64,000 nucleotides of DNA from JACDAV01 sp964626755 (GTDB taxonomy: Bacteria > Chloroflexota > Limnocylindria > Limnocylindrales > CSP1-4), in NCBI GenBank assembly GCA_964626755.1, contig CAZVGO010000005.1, positions 76,954-140,953 on the forward strand. Direction: 5' to 3'. Positions within the stretch are counted from its first letter, which is position 1; the number at the start of each line of letters is the position of its first letter. The notes beneath the pieces are model-generated. The model had not been told where the DNA came from and did not search any database. It saw only the letters and a list, made by a program, of their open reading frames with translations. Shown one piece after another: positions 16,844 through 25,545 of the stretch. A program made the translations under genes and the position numbers.

Positions 16844-17776
16844 GTGACGTCGAAGGTCGCCACGATGTGCGACGCAATTGCCGAGCTTGTGCGCCACGGC
16901 GACACCGTTGCGATCGAGGGTTTCACCCACCTCATCTCGTTCGCCGCCGGCCACGAGATCATCCGCCAGCGGAAGCGCGACCTGACCCTCGCCCGGCTCA
17001 CCCCGGATCTGATCTACGACCAGATGGTCGCGGGCGGTGTCGCCCGCAAGCTGATCTTCTCGTGGCTCGGCAATCCCGGGGTGGGCGGCCTGAACGCCAT
17101 CCGCAGGCGGATCGAGGCGGACGCCGTTGCGGCGTCCGGCGAGCCGCCGCTCGAGGTCGAGGAGTACTCGCACTTCGGGATGGTGGGCCGGTACATGGCC
17201 GGGGCGACGAACCTGCCGTTCTTCCCGCTCCGGAGCTACTTCGAATCGGACCTGCCGAGGGTGAATCCACTGATCCGGCCCGTCGAGTCGCCGTACGGCG
17301 ACGGGGTCGTCTACGCGGTCCCGCCGCTCAAGCCGGACGTCACGGTCATCCACGCGCAGCGCGCCTCGGCGGCCGGGGACACCCAGGTCTGGGGCCTGCT
17401 CGGGTGCCAGAAGGAGGCGGCCTTCGCTGCGGATCGGTTGATCGTCGTGGTCGAGGAGCTGGTCGACGAGTCGGTCATCCGGGCCGACCCGAACCGGACG
17501 ATCATCCCGGGCCTGATCGTCGACGCGGTTGTCGTCGAGCCCCTCGGCGCGCATCCCTCGTACGTGCAGGGCGCATACGACCGGGACAACCGGTTCTACC
17601 TCGACTGGGACCCGATCTCGCGTGACGAGGCAGCGACCCAGGCCTGGCTCCGCGACTGGGTGTTCGACCTCGAGGGCCGCGCGGCGTACGTCGAGAAGCT
17701 GGGCGCCGAGCGCGTCGCGTCCCTCAGGCCGGGACCGGCCCCCTCCGGCGTCGTCGACTACGGGGACTACCGATGA
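16844..17776 (+). CDS. CoA-transferase family I, alpha subunit (glutaconate CoA-transferase A-like)
   Basis: 310 residues. The N-terminal DTVAIEGFTHLISFAAGHEIIRQ and the block DLIYDQMVAGGVARKLIFSW resemble the alpha subunit of glutaconate or 3-oxoadipate CoA-transferases, which exchange CoA between succinyl- or acetyl-CoA and a carboxylic acid. It has no catalytic glutamate of its own; that residue is supplied by the beta subunit. GTG 16844 is used as start. Unlike most family I pairs, which abut or overlap, the beta gene begins 219 bases downstream, across a set of four dyad elements. The acid substrate is not known. Confidence 0.82.
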   Translation: MTSKVATMCDAIAELVRHGDTVAIEGFTHLISFAAGHEIIRQRKRDLTLARLTPDLIYDQMVAGGVARKLIFSWLGNPGVGGLNAIRRRIEADAVAASGEPPLEVEEYSHFGMVGRYMAGATNLPFFPLRSYFESDLPRVNPLIRPVESPYGDGVVYAVPPLKPDVTVIHAQRASAAGDTQVWGLLGCQKEAAFAADRLIVVVEELVDESVIRADPNRTIIPGLIVDAVVVEPLGAHPSYVQGAYDRDNRFYLDWDPISRDEAATQAWLRDWVFDLEGRAAYVEKLGAERVASLRPGPAPSGVVDYGDYR

Positions 17777-17797
17777 ACGCGACCGTCCCGGTCGGAC

Positions 17798-17975
17798 GTG
17801 CGCCAGGCGCACGTTACGGGCATCCGATGCCGCCCCGCGGACCCGCCAGGACGAATCTGTGCCGGTGACGCACATCTCCGGCCGCAGGCGCTCCGTTCGC
17901 GTCGAATCGGTGCTTCACACGCACCGTTTGCGGCCGGAAGGCCACAACGGGGTCGCTTACGTGCCTCACACGCAC
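17798..17975 (+). repeat. Four dyad elements GTGC-N7-GCAC between CoA-transferase subunit genes
   Basis: Copies at 17798-17812, 17859-17873, 17910-17924 and 17961-17975, with start-to-start distances of 61, 51 and 51 bases. Outer flanks also agree: ACGTTA follows copy 1, GCACATC closes copies 2 and 4, and copy 4 begins with ACGTGC. Two related copies are near the end of the window (63808-63839 and 63926-63956). Copy 1 and the last copy (reverse complement) share 17 of 19 positions over GTGCGCC..CGCACGTTA. A 10-base inverted repeat (17876-17885 and 17928-17937, TCCGGCCGCA) surrounds copy 3. Most likely operator sites for a dimeric regulator; RNA hairpins in the intercistronic transcript are an alternative. 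Confidence 0.6.
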
Positions 17976-17995
17976 ATCCGGGAAGCCCTTCTCGG

Positions 17996-18778
17996 ATGAA
18001 CGATCGAGGGCCGTTCAGCCAGTCCGAGATGATGATCGTCGCCGCCGCCCGCGAGCTGGCCGGCCAGCGGGTCTGCTTCGTCGGAGTCGGCCTGCCGAAC
18101 ATCGCGGTCAACCTCGCCAAGCGGACGGTCGCCCCGGAGCTCGAGCTCGTCTACGAGGCCGGTGTCTTCGGTGCGCGGCCGGCGCGCCTGCCGTTGAGCA
18201 TCGGCGACCCGACGATCGTCACCGGGGCGACGTCGGTCACGAGCATGTTCGAGCTGTTCGGCTTCTACCTCCAGGGCGGCTTGATCGACGTCGGCTTCCT
18301 CGGGGCGGCCCAGATCGACCGGTTCGGCAACATCAACACCACGGTCATCGGCGACTACGAGCGGCCGAAGACGCGGCTCCCGGGGAGCGGCGGAGCGTGC
18401 GAGATCGCGATCAACGCCCGCGAAGTGTTCGTGATCATGCGCCAGTCGAAGCGCAGCTTCGTCGAGCGGATCGACTTCCGGACCTCGCCGGGCAACCTCG
18501 GCGGAGCGACCGGCGCGGCGCGGAGCCGCGCGGAGCAGGGCTGGCTCGGGCGCGGCCCGTCCGTGGTCGTGACGGACCTCGGCATCTACCACTTCGACGA
18601 CGCCGGCGAGATGCGGCTCGACTCGCTTCACCCGGGCGCGACACTCGAGGCGGTCCGCGACACGATCGGCTGGCAGCCGAAGGTCGCGGAGCGCGTGGCG
18701 ACCACCCCCGCCCCGACGACGGAGGAGCTGCGGCTCATCCGCGTCGAGCTCGATCCTGGCGGGGCCTACACGAAGTAG
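17996..18778 (+). CDS. CoA-transferase family I, beta subunit
   Basis: 260-residue partner of the alpha subunit encoded upstream. The segment LELVYEAGVFGARP places a glutamate at residue 54, the same position as the catalytic Glu54 of the beta subunit of Acidaminococcus glutaconate CoA-transferase, which forms the glutamyl-CoA thioester. GFLGAAQIDRFGNINTTVIG and the GSGGACEIA loop are also typical. Start ATG 17996 is chosen; upstream in-frame codons fall in the dyad-element array. The gene is convergent with the anti-sigma gene on the other strand, 4 bases away. Confidence 0.85.
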   Translation: MNDRGPFSQSEMMIVAAARELAGQRVCFVGVGLPNIAVNLAKRTVAPELELVYEAGVFGARPARLPLSIGDPTIVTGATSVTSMFELFGFYLQGGLIDVGFLGAAQIDRFGNINTTVIGDYERPKTRLPGSGGACEIAINAREVFVIMRQSKRSFVERIDFRTSPGNLGGATGAARSRAEQGWLGRGPSVVVTDLGIYHFDDAGEMRLDSLHPGATLEAVRDTIGWQPKVAERVATTPAPTTEELRLIRVELDPGGAYTK

Positions 18779-18782
18779 GCGG

Positions 18783-19610
18783 TCAGCGCAGCGACTCGGC
18801 GATCCGGATGGCCGCCTCGCGGCCGAGCGCCGTCTCGATCCGGTACGTGATCCCGCCCTCGGTCCACAACAGCGTGTCGCCGACCCAGCGGCGGGTGTCG
18901 TCGATGACCCGCCCGTCGGCGGTCTCGTAGAAGAAGAAGTGCGGATCGCCGCTGATCCACAGGGCGGGGTTGCCCCCGACCCGGACGCGCTCGACCCCCG
19001 TTCCGCTTTCGGTGAACTTCGAGATCATGCCGTCGGCGAATTGGCCGTTGAACTGCCCGAGGAGCATCCCGACGCTGGGCTCGGTCGTCGCGGGCAGGTC
19101 CGGCCGCGTTCGCCACACGAGCACGACCTGACCGTTCTTCCGCGGATCGATCCATGCGCTGTCAGGTGGGCCGGCGACCGGATCGGTCGGGTACCGCAGT
19201 GCGAACGCCGCCCGTGAGGCAAGCTCGGCCACCTCGACCTGCTCGCCAAGCCCGAGCATGGCTCCCGGTGCGAGGCTGACCGCTGGCCCCGACGGCCGAA
19301 CCGTGGCCGTCGGAGTCGTGCTTGGCGGTGGCCCGAAGATGATCCGGATCCCGGGCAGCCCGAGACCGATCGCTGCGGCCACGGTCGCGGCCACGAGGAG
19401 CAGCACGACCGCGATCAGAAGACTGCGGCGGAAAGGCCGCGCGCCGCTCGGCGCGGAGGCCCAGCGGCGCCACCGCCTCCACGCCGGCTCCGCGGGGGCC
19501 GGAGCCGCCTCGATCCGGGCCCTGACCCGGGCGGCGAAGGCAGGCGACGGCGTGGGAAAGGCGATGGCGCCGCCGAGATCGGTGAGGGCGAGCTCGAGGC
19601 GGTCAGGCAT
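18783..19610 (-). CDS. Single-pass membrane protein, probable anti-sigma or sigma-linked partner
   Basis: 275 residues: a ~60-residue cytoplasmic segment, a transmembrane helix at about 63-85, and a ~190-residue external domain. It overlaps the upstream ECF sigma gene by 8 bases, so the two are co-translated, which is the usual arrangement of sigma and anti-sigma. The cytoplasmic segment lacks the HxxxCxxC zinc motif of the common ZAS anti-sigma class. The external domain has ALWISGDPHFFFYETADGR and a final block on TLLWTEGGITYRIE, which resembles sensor domains of unknown ligand. Anti-sigma role is inferred from context. Confidence 0.65.
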   Translation of the reverse strand: MPDRLELALTDLGGAIAFPTPSPAFAARVRARIEAAPAPAEPAWRRWRRWASAPSGARPFRRSLLIAVVLLLVAATVAAAIGLGLPGIRIIFGPPPSTTPTATVRPSGPAVSLAPGAMLGLGEQVEVAELASRAAFALRYPTDPVAGPPDSAWIDPRKNGQVVLVWRTRPDLPATTEPSVGMLLGQFNGQFADGMISKFTESGTGVERVRVGGNPALWISGDPHFFFYETADGRVIDDTRRWVGDTLLWTEGGITYRIETALGREAAIRIAESLR

Positions 19611-20181
19611 CGGTCGCCCTACCCTCGCCGTCGACGAGCCCGGCCCGCAGCCGCCCGAGCGCGCGTGACAGTCGCGACTTGACGGTGCCCCTCGGGATGC
19701 CGAGCGCGTCGGCCGTCTCCGCCTCGGACAGGTCGAGGAAGTAGCGCGCCCCGATGACCTCGCGGTCATCGTCGCGCAGCCCGTTCAGGGCCGCGACGAG
19801 CGCCGCGCGGCTCTCGTTGGCGAGGACCGCCGACTCGGGCGATGGAGCCGCATCACCCAAGGGGCGGTCCTCGGCGGCACGAAGTGCCAACCCGGTGCGC
19901 CGGCCGGCGGACCGGCGCCGGTTGCGCGCCTCGTTCGTGACGATCCGGAGGAGCCAGGGCCGGAAGGGGGAGCCGGGGCGGAACCGGGCGAGAGCCGCAT
20001 GCGCCTTGACGAAGGCCTCCTGGGCAGCGTCCTCGGCGTCGCCGTCGGGCGCGATGACGTGGGCGGCGCGGACGGCCACGTCCTGGTAGCGGCGAACCAG
20101 CTCCTCGTAGGCCATGACCTCGCCTTTGCGCGCGCGTTCGATCAGATCGGCGTCTTCCAGTGGACGGCCCTCCACGGTCAA
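19603..20181 (-). CDS. ECF-type RNA polymerase sigma factor
   Basis: 192 residues with the two ECF regions. Region 2 contains AYEELVRRYQD and GDAEDAAQEAFVKAHAAL; region 4 contains EVIGARYFLDLSEAETADALGIPRGTVKSRLSRAL. No C-terminal extension. Start TTG 20181 has an AGGAG site 6 bases upstream; GTG 20175 is the alternative. Its 3' end overlaps the gene for the membrane partner, which probably holds it inactive until an external signal. The regulon is unknown. Confidence 0.9.
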   Translation of the reverse strand: MTVEGRPLEDADLIERARKGEVMAYEELVRRYQDVAVRAAHVIAPDGDAEDAAQEAFVKAHAALARFRPGSPFRPWLLRIVTNEARNRRRSAGRRTGLALRAAEDRPLGDAAPSPESAVLANESRAALVAALNGLRDDDREVIGARYFLDLSEAETADALGIPRGTVKSRLSRALGRLRAGLVDGEGRATDA

Positions 20182-20247
20182 CCGTATCTCCTACACCCGG
20201 GAGGGCAGCGCGGTTCCCAGCGGGCCTTTCGGCGTGCGGCCTCCCCG

Positions 20248-20253
20248 TACAAT
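20248..20253 (+). promoter_or_regulatory. Candidate -10 box (leaderless) for the second aminotransferase gene
   Basis: TACAAT, 6 bases before the GTG at 20260. Confidence 0.5.
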
Positions 20254-20259
20254 CCGGCC

Positions 20260-21627
20260 GTGACCGAACCCCGCCCTCCAGCCTCCACCGGCCGCGTCTT
20301 CCGGCGGACGGCGGACCCGGAGCCGCCGGTCGCCGTGAGCGGGGACGGGGCGACGATCCGGGACTCCTCGGGGCGCGAGTACATCGACGCGGCGGGCGGG
20401 GCGATCGTTGTCGGCGTGGGCCATGGCCGGGCGAGCATCGCTGCCGCGATGGCCGACCAGGCCGGCCGGCTCGCCTACGCCCACGCAACCGCCTTCACGA
20501 CCGAGCCGGTTGAGGCCTACGCGCGGGAGGTCGGGCCCTACCTGCCGGTCGAGGCGCCGGCGATCTACCCGGTGTCCGGCGGGTCGGAGGCGATGGAGAC
20601 GGCGCTGAAGCTCGTTCGGGCGTACCACCTCGCCCGCGGCGAGCAGGGCCGCTGGATCGTCATCAGCCGGTGGGGGAGCTACCACGGCAATACACTGGGA
20701 GCGCTCGACCTGTCCGGCAGGAAGCCGCTTCGCCGGCCGTATGAGGCATGGCTCGGGCGGTTCCGCCACGTGTCGGCGGCCTATCCGTACCGGGCCGGGC
20801 AGCCCAATGCGAACGCCCTCGGTGACGCGGAGGAGCTCGCGGCGGAGCTCGACCGGGCGATCGAGTCGGCCGAGCCGGGTTCTGTCGCCGCTTTCGTCGC
20901 CGAGCCGATCGTGGGCGCGACGCTCGGTGCGGTCGTCCCCCCGGACGCCTACTGGCCGGCGATCGCGGAGGTCTGCCGAAGGCACGGCGTGCTGCTCGTC
21001 GCGGACGAGGTGATGACCGGCTTCGGACGCACGGGCCGGTGGTTCGGCCTCGACCACTGGGGCGTGCGAGCCGACATCCTCGTCGCGGCGAAGGGGGCGA
21101 CGAGCGGCTACTGGCCGTTCGGGTTCGCGGCCGCGTCCGGGGAGGTCCATGCCGAGGTCACCGGCGCGGGCCCGTTCGTCCACGGCTTCACGTACTCCCA
21201 CTCGCCGGTCGGCGCGGCGGTGGCCCGCGAGGTGCTCCGGATTCTGGACGCGGAGTCGCTCATCGAGGCGAGCGCGGCAAAAGGGGAGCGGCTGCAAGCG
21301 TTACTCGCGGCGCGGCTGGCGGACCAGCCTGCGGTGGGCGAGGTCCGCGGCCGCGGCCTGCTGGTCGGGGTCGAGCTGGTCGAGGATCGCGAGACCCGGG
21401 CGGCGTTCCCACGGGCGGCCCGGCTCACCGAGCGGGTCGTCGCGGCGGCTCGTGAGCGGGGCGTCCTGGTCTACTCCGGGACGGGCGGCGCGGATGGCGT
21501 CGACGGGGACACGATCCTGCTCGGCCCACCGTTCGTCGTCACCGACGGGCAGCTCGACCGGATCGTGGAGGTCGCCGGTGAGGCGATCGACGTGGCCGTG
21601 GCAGAGGTTCGGGCCACGGCGCGCTGA
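20260..21627 (+). CDS. Class-III aminotransferase (omega-amino acid type)
   Basis: 455-residue PLP enzyme of the aminotransferase class III family. SGGSEAMETALKLVRAYH binds the cofactor phosphate, VADEVMTGFGRTGRWF holds the Asp that contacts the PLP ring, and K278 in VAAKGATSGYWPFG is the Schiff-base lysine. The sequence is nearer the omega-amino-acid:pyruvate and adenosylmethionine-oxononanoate group than to the first aminotransferase in this window. Substrate unknown; beta-alanine or taurine-like amines are plausible. Start GTG 20260 has a TACAAT box 6 bases upstream and no ribosome site, so the mRNA may begin at the start codon. It is divergent from the ECF sigma operon. Confidence 0.85.
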   Translation: MTEPRPPASTGRVFRRTADPEPPVAVSGDGATIRDSSGREYIDAAGGAIVVGVGHGRASIAAAMADQAGRLAYAHATAFTTEPVEAYAREVGPYLPVEAPAIYPVSGGSEAMETALKLVRAYHLARGEQGRWIVISRWGSYHGNTLGALDLSGRKPLRRPYEAWLGRFRHVSAAYPYRAGQPNANALGDAEELAAELDRAIESAEPGSVAAFVAEPIVGATLGAVVPPDAYWPAIAEVCRRHGVLLVADEVMTGFGRTGRWFGLDHWGVRADILVAAKGATSGYWPFGFAAASGEVHAEVTGAGPFVHGFTYSHSPVGAAVAREVLRILDAESLIEASAAKGERLQALLAARLADQPAVGEVRGRGLLVGVELVEDRETRAAFPRAARLTERVVAAARERGVLVYSGTGGADGVDGDTILLGPPFVVTDGQLDRIVEVAGEAIDVAVAEVRATAR

Positions 21628-21644
21628 CCCGCAACGCGGCGCTT

Positions 21645-22181
21645 TCAGCCTCGATCGAGCCCGCGGAACACGAGCAGCGTCCCCAGCGCGATCAGCAGCG
21701 CCGGGAGGAACAGGTCGCCGATCTGGGGCATCGCGACACGGGCGCCACCGAGCACCGTGAGGATCCCCCCGAGCCAGGCCTGCCAGCCGACTCCGCCGCC
21801 CGTCTGCCACCGGACGAGCGCGATCGACAGGAAGGCGATGCCCAGGCACAACGTGCCGAGCCCTTCATTCGCCGGGACACCGAGTCCCTGGAGCAGTCCC
21901 GGAACCGCGAGCGCGGTGATGATCGCCCCGGCGTAGAGGAAGCCCATCCGGCGCTCGACCGCCCATCGGACGAGGAGCACGATCCCGATCGCCACGACGA
22001 ATGCCGAGCCGGCGAAGCGGAACTGTGGGACGGACCGCTCGAGCAGGATCAGTCCACCAAACACCACCAGGAAGATGCCGATCCACGGCAGCCCGGACCG
22101 GCGCTCGCCGTCGCCCCAGCCCCAGCCGTACCACTGCACCTGGCCCTGCCGGCCGTGGCCGGATCGGTCGTCGTCGGTCAT
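21645..22181 (-). CDS. Polytopic membrane protein of unknown function
   Basis: 178 residues. A hydrophilic, Gly/Trp-rich N-terminus (VQWYGWGWGDG) precedes about six short hydrophobic segments, the first being LPWIGIFLVVFGGLILLE. The pattern looks like the 'LiaI/LiaF-TM' type of small sensor membrane proteins, but no firm match can be claimed. The gene follows the MmpL gene on the same strand with a 13-base gap, so it is likely co-transcribed. Start ATG 22181 follows GAGGGA. Confidence 0.65.
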   Translation of the reverse strand: MTDDDRSGHGRQGQVQWYGWGWGDGERRSGLPWIGIFLVVFGGLILLERSVPQFRFAGSAFVVAIGIVLLVRWAVERRMGFLYAGAIITALAVPGLLQGLGVPANEGLGTLCLGIAFLSIALVRWQTGGGVGWQAWLGGILTVLGGARVAMPQIGDLFLPALLIALGTLLVFRGLDRG

Positions 22182-22194
22182 GGCTGTCCCTCAC

Positions 22195-24531
22195 TCATCC
22201 GCGGGCCGGCTCCGGAACCGGTTCCTGCCGGACGTCGTTCTCCTCGCCTTCGACATGGCTGAAGCCGAGCCGGTCGACGAGGCGGCCGAGGAAACCCGGG
22301 GCCCACCAGTTCCAGCGGCCCATGAGTCGCATCGTAGCCGGCACCAGGAGCACCCTGACGATCGTGGCGTCGAGGAACACCGCGATCGCCATCCCTACGC
22401 CGACACTCTTGATCGTGATGACCTCGGCGAGTGCGAACGCGGCAAAGACGGCGATCATGACCGCCGCGGCACCGGTGATGATCCCGGCGGTCTTGGCGAG
22501 GCCCTCGGCGACAGCGGCCCGGTTGTCGCTGGTCCGACGGTACGCCTCCTGGACACGCGACAGGAGGAGGACCTCGTAGTCCATCGACAGGCCGAACAGC
22601 ACGCAGAACATGATGATCGGGTTGCCCGCGACCGTGAACCCGAGTGGCTGGAACCCGAGGAACTCGGAGAGGTTGCCCTCCTGGAAGATCCAGACGAGCG
22701 CCCCGAAGCTCGCGCTGATCGACAGGAGCGTCATCAGCACTGCCTTCACCGGCAGGACGACCGACCCGAAGAGCAGGAACAGAATCAGCCCGCTGGCCAG
22801 AAGCGGGATCCCGACCCCGAGCGGCGCCCGCTCCGCCTGGGAGGCGAGGAAGTCGTGTCCGGCCGCGGCCGTGCCCCCCACCTGGATGTTTACCCGGTCC
22901 CCCGTGTCGAGAGAGCGGATCACGGGGATGAGGTCCGTCGCCTCGGGCCGTGATGCGTCGATCGGACTGATCGCGTCCATCCGGACGGTCGAGCCCCGGA
23001 TGTACGCGGCCTCGAGCCGCGCGAGTGCGGTCGCGAGCTCCGGCGGCAGCTGGTCGCGCGGCATCGACCACAGCTGCGCGGCCGCCTCCGACGTCATCGC
23101 CTGGCCGGTCTCGGGATCGGTCAGGGAGAACGGCCCTTCGACCCGGTCGATCCCGTCGACCGCGGCGAGATCCGCCGCGACCCGGGCGAGCGCCTGCGCG
23201 TTGTCGGGTTCGGTCGGCGCGCCCGCGACATCGGCGAGCACGACGATCGGCGTCGTCTCGCCGCGCGGGAACTCCTGTTGGAGCGCGACGTACGCGTCGC
23301 GGCTCTCGAGCCCCGAGGGGTAGATCTCCGCACCGGGCACGCCCTGCTGGAGGCGGAGGAACGGGGCGCCGGCGAGGAGCAGGAGGGCGAGGGTGGGGAC
23401 GAGCACCCGGAGAGGGCGGCGCATGACCGCGTGAGCGATCCTCTCCCACGAGGACGTGCGAGATGCTTCGATCGCTGCGACGGGCCGGAAACGCCGAACG
23501 AGGCCCTGGAGGCTCAGCGCGTTAACCCGCGGCCCGAGCATCCCGAGCACAGCCGGGAGGAACGTCAGGGAATAGAGCAGGGAGCAGAACACGACGATCG
23601 AGCCGGCCAGGCCAATCGAGCGGAGCGCCGCCGCCTCGAATACGAGCAGGCCGGACAGTCCGATCGCGACCGCGAGGCCGCTGAATGCGACGGCCTTGCC
23701 CGCCGTCGCCATCGACCTCTCGACGGCCCCGCCGACAGTCCTGCCCCGCGCGAGCTCCTCCCGGAAGCGGCTGACGATGAAGAGCGAGTAGTCGATCGCC
23801 AGCGCGAGTCCCAGCATCGTCGCGATGTTCAGGACGAAGATGCTCATTTCGATCTGCTGGGCGACCGCCCAGACGATCGCCAACGAAGACGGGATCGCGA
23901 GGCCGGCGACGAGCAGCGGCATGCCCGCCGCGACGAGCGACGCGAAGACGAGGATGAGGATGAACGCCGCGATCGGCAGCGAAACGACCTCCGCCCGCTG
24001 AAGGTCCGCTTCGGACTGCCTCGCTGAGTCGCGGGTGATCGGGCCGTAGCCGCTCAGCTGGAACGTGAGGCCGGCCGGCGCGTGGATTTGCTCGCGAAGC
24101 GGCTCGACCACTTCGACCGAGTCCTCGGCATCCATGTTCAGCTCGACGATGACGAACGTGGCGTTGCCGGCGGCGCTGACGAAGCGCCTGTCGGCTGTCT
24201 GGGCGTAGCCGACGATCCTGGCTACGCGCTCGTCGCCCTCGACGTCCGCAAGGGCGGTCTCGATCGCCGCCTGGTACTCGGGCGACGTCGCGTCGCCGAG
24301 AGTCGCCGACCGGAACAGCACGATGATGCTGCTCCGCCCCGTCCCGAACTCGGTCGCGAGACGATCGGCGACGACGGACGACTCGGCGTCCCGATCGAGC
24401 CAGCCGCCCGAGCTCAGCTCATCGGAGGCCTGGGCGGCGAGGCCGAGCGAGGCAACACCGATGACGAGCGTCAGGGCCGCGAGTGACCGCCGGAAGCGAT
24501 AGACGAACCGGCCCCAGCCCGAGAAGAGCAT
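22195..24531 (-). CDS. MmpL/RND-family transporter
   Basis: 778-residue inner-membrane exporter with the RND repeat: a single N-terminal helix, a large external loop, five helices, then the same again. Each half has the family Asp/Tyr motif in helix 4 or 10 (LALAIDYSLFIVSRFREE and LFGLSMDYEVLLLSRVQEAY), which carries protons. MmpL proteins export lipids, siderophores or drugs by proton motive force. The start at ATG 24531 has a GGAGG site 9 bases before it. Cargo cannot be read from sequence; no lipid-synthesis genes adjoin it. It probably forms an operon with the small membrane gene downstream. Confidence 0.87.
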   Translation of the reverse strand: MLFSGWGRFVYRFRRSLAALTLVIGVASLGLAAQASDELSSGGWLDRDAESSVVADRLATEFGTGRSSIIVLFRSATLGDATSPEYQAAIETALADVEGDERVARIVGYAQTADRRFVSAAGNATFVIVELNMDAEDSVEVVEPLREQIHAPAGLTFQLSGYGPITRDSARQSEADLQRAEVVSLPIAAFILILVFASLVAAGMPLLVAGLAIPSSLAIVWAVAQQIEMSIFVLNIATMLGLALAIDYSLFIVSRFREELARGRTVGGAVERSMATAGKAVAFSGLAVAIGLSGLLVFEAAALRSIGLAGSIVVFCSLLYSLTFLPAVLGMLGPRVNALSLQGLVRRFRPVAAIEASRTSSWERIAHAVMRRPLRVLVPTLALLLLAGAPFLRLQQGVPGAEIYPSGLESRDAYVALQQEFPRGETTPIVVLADVAGAPTEPDNAQALARVAADLAAVDGIDRVEGPFSLTDPETGQAMTSEAAAQLWSMPRDQLPPELATALARLEAAYIRGSTVRMDAISPIDASRPEATDLIPVIRSLDTGDRVNIQVGGTAAAGHDFLASQAERAPLGVGIPLLASGLILFLLFGSVVLPVKAVLMTLLSISASFGALVWIFQEGNLSEFLGFQPLGFTVAGNPIIMFCVLFGLSMDYEVLLLSRVQEAYRRTSDNRAAVAEGLAKTAGIITGAAAVMIAVFAAFALAEVITIKSVGVGMAIAVFLDATIVRVLLVPATMRLMGRWNWWAPGFLGRLVDRLGFSHVEGEENDVRQEPVPEPARG

Positions 24532-24594
24532 TGCTGGCGGTCCTCCGTGACGGGCGGCGATCGCGGGTGCCGAATGGAACGATAGCGCGCGGCG

Positions 24595-24600
24595 TAGGAT
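24595..24600 (+). promoter_or_regulatory. Candidate -10 box (leaderless) for the phosphotriesterase-homology gene
   Basis: TAGGAT, 6 bases before the GTG at 24607; no ribosome site. Confidence 0.5.
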
Positions 24601-24606
24601 CGCTCA

Positions 24607-25545
24607 GTGGCGCACGCGCAGACTGTCCTCGGCCCCGTCGACCCCGCGGCGCTCGGGTTCATCCTGCCCCACGAGCACACGGCGATCACGCTATGGCAGA
24701 TCCCGAACCGCTGGGACTACTGGGAGCTGACGCGCGACGAGCCGACGATCCTCGCGGAGCTGGGGCTGTTTCGAAAGGCGGGCGGATCCGGCCTCGTCGA
24801 CCTGACGCTCCCCGGCGTCGGGCGCGACCCCGCCTGGCTCGTCCGGATCTCCGAGGCGACCGGCCTCCACGTCGTCATGGGCTGCGGCTGGTATCGCGGC
24901 GCGTATTACCCGGCCGAGGCGCTCATCGACCGGCGATCCGTCGACGATCTCGCCGATGAGCTCGTCCGCGAGGCGACCGACGGGCCAGGGGAGAGCGGCG
25001 TGCGTCCCGGGATCATCGGTGAGATCGGGACGGACAAGCCATGGGTCTCCGCGATCGAGGAGCGCGTGCACCGGGCGGCGGCGCGGGCCGCGCGGCGGAC
25101 CGGCCTCGCGATCTCGACCCACGGCGTGCTGTCGGACGTCGGACTCGCCCAGCTCCGGATCTTCGAGGAGGAGGGCGCAGATCCGGGGCGAGTGGTCATC
25201 GGCCACGCCGACTCGTACCCGTCGCTCGACCACTACCTCGCGATCGTCGGCCGGGGGGCGAGCGTCGAGTTCGACTTCCTCGGGATGTCGTTCGCGCCCC
25301 AGGAGCGCCACGGCGAAGGGCGGATCATCGAGCTGCTGTGTGAGCTCCTCGCCCGCGGCCACGTTGACCGCGTGCTCCTGTCACAGGACGTCTGCCACAA
25401 CAGCCAGCTGAAGCGGTACGACGGCCACGGGTATGTCTATCTCGCCGAGTCGTTCCTCCCGCGCCTGCGCGCCGCAGGCGTCTCGGACGGGGAGATCGAG
25501 GCGATGACCGTGGCGAACCCCCGGCGGATCCTGACGGTCGGCTAG
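24607..25545 (+). CDS. Phosphotriesterase-homology protein (PHP-type metal hydrolase)
   Basis: 312-residue TIM-barrel amidohydrolase. Two-metal site: H22 and H24 (LPHEHT), bridging E139 (GIIGEIGTD), H172 (ISTHG), H200 (IGHAD), D261 (LSQD). True bacterial phosphotriesterase uses a carbamylated lysine as the bridging ligand; a glutamate at this point is known in E. coli PHP, so this one fits the PHP/lactonase branch. Likely substrates are lactones or phosphodiesters. Start GTG 24607 is preceded by TAGGAT, no ribosome site. The stop codon overlaps that of the convergent OsmC gene. Confidence 0.85.
   Translation: MAHAQTVLGPVDPAALGFILPHEHTAITLWQIPNRWDYWELTRDEPTILAELGLFRKAGGSGLVDLTLPGVGRDPAWLVRISEATGLHVVMGCGWYRGAYYPAEALIDRRSVDDLADELVREATDGPGESGVRPGIIGEIGTDKPWVSAIEERVHRAAARAARRTGLAISTHGVLSDVGLAQLRIFEEEGADPGRVVIGHADSYPSLDHYLAIVGRGASVEFDFLGMSFAPQERHGEGRIIELLCELLARGHVDRVLLSQDVCHNSQLKRYDGHGYVYLAESFLPRLRAAGVSDGEIEAMTVANPRRILTVG

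Noticed and set aside
17798..17975. CRISPR-like array at the GTGC dyads
   Set aside because: The repeated core is only 15 bases with a variable centre, copies are few, spacing is uneven (61/51/51), and no cas gene is present.
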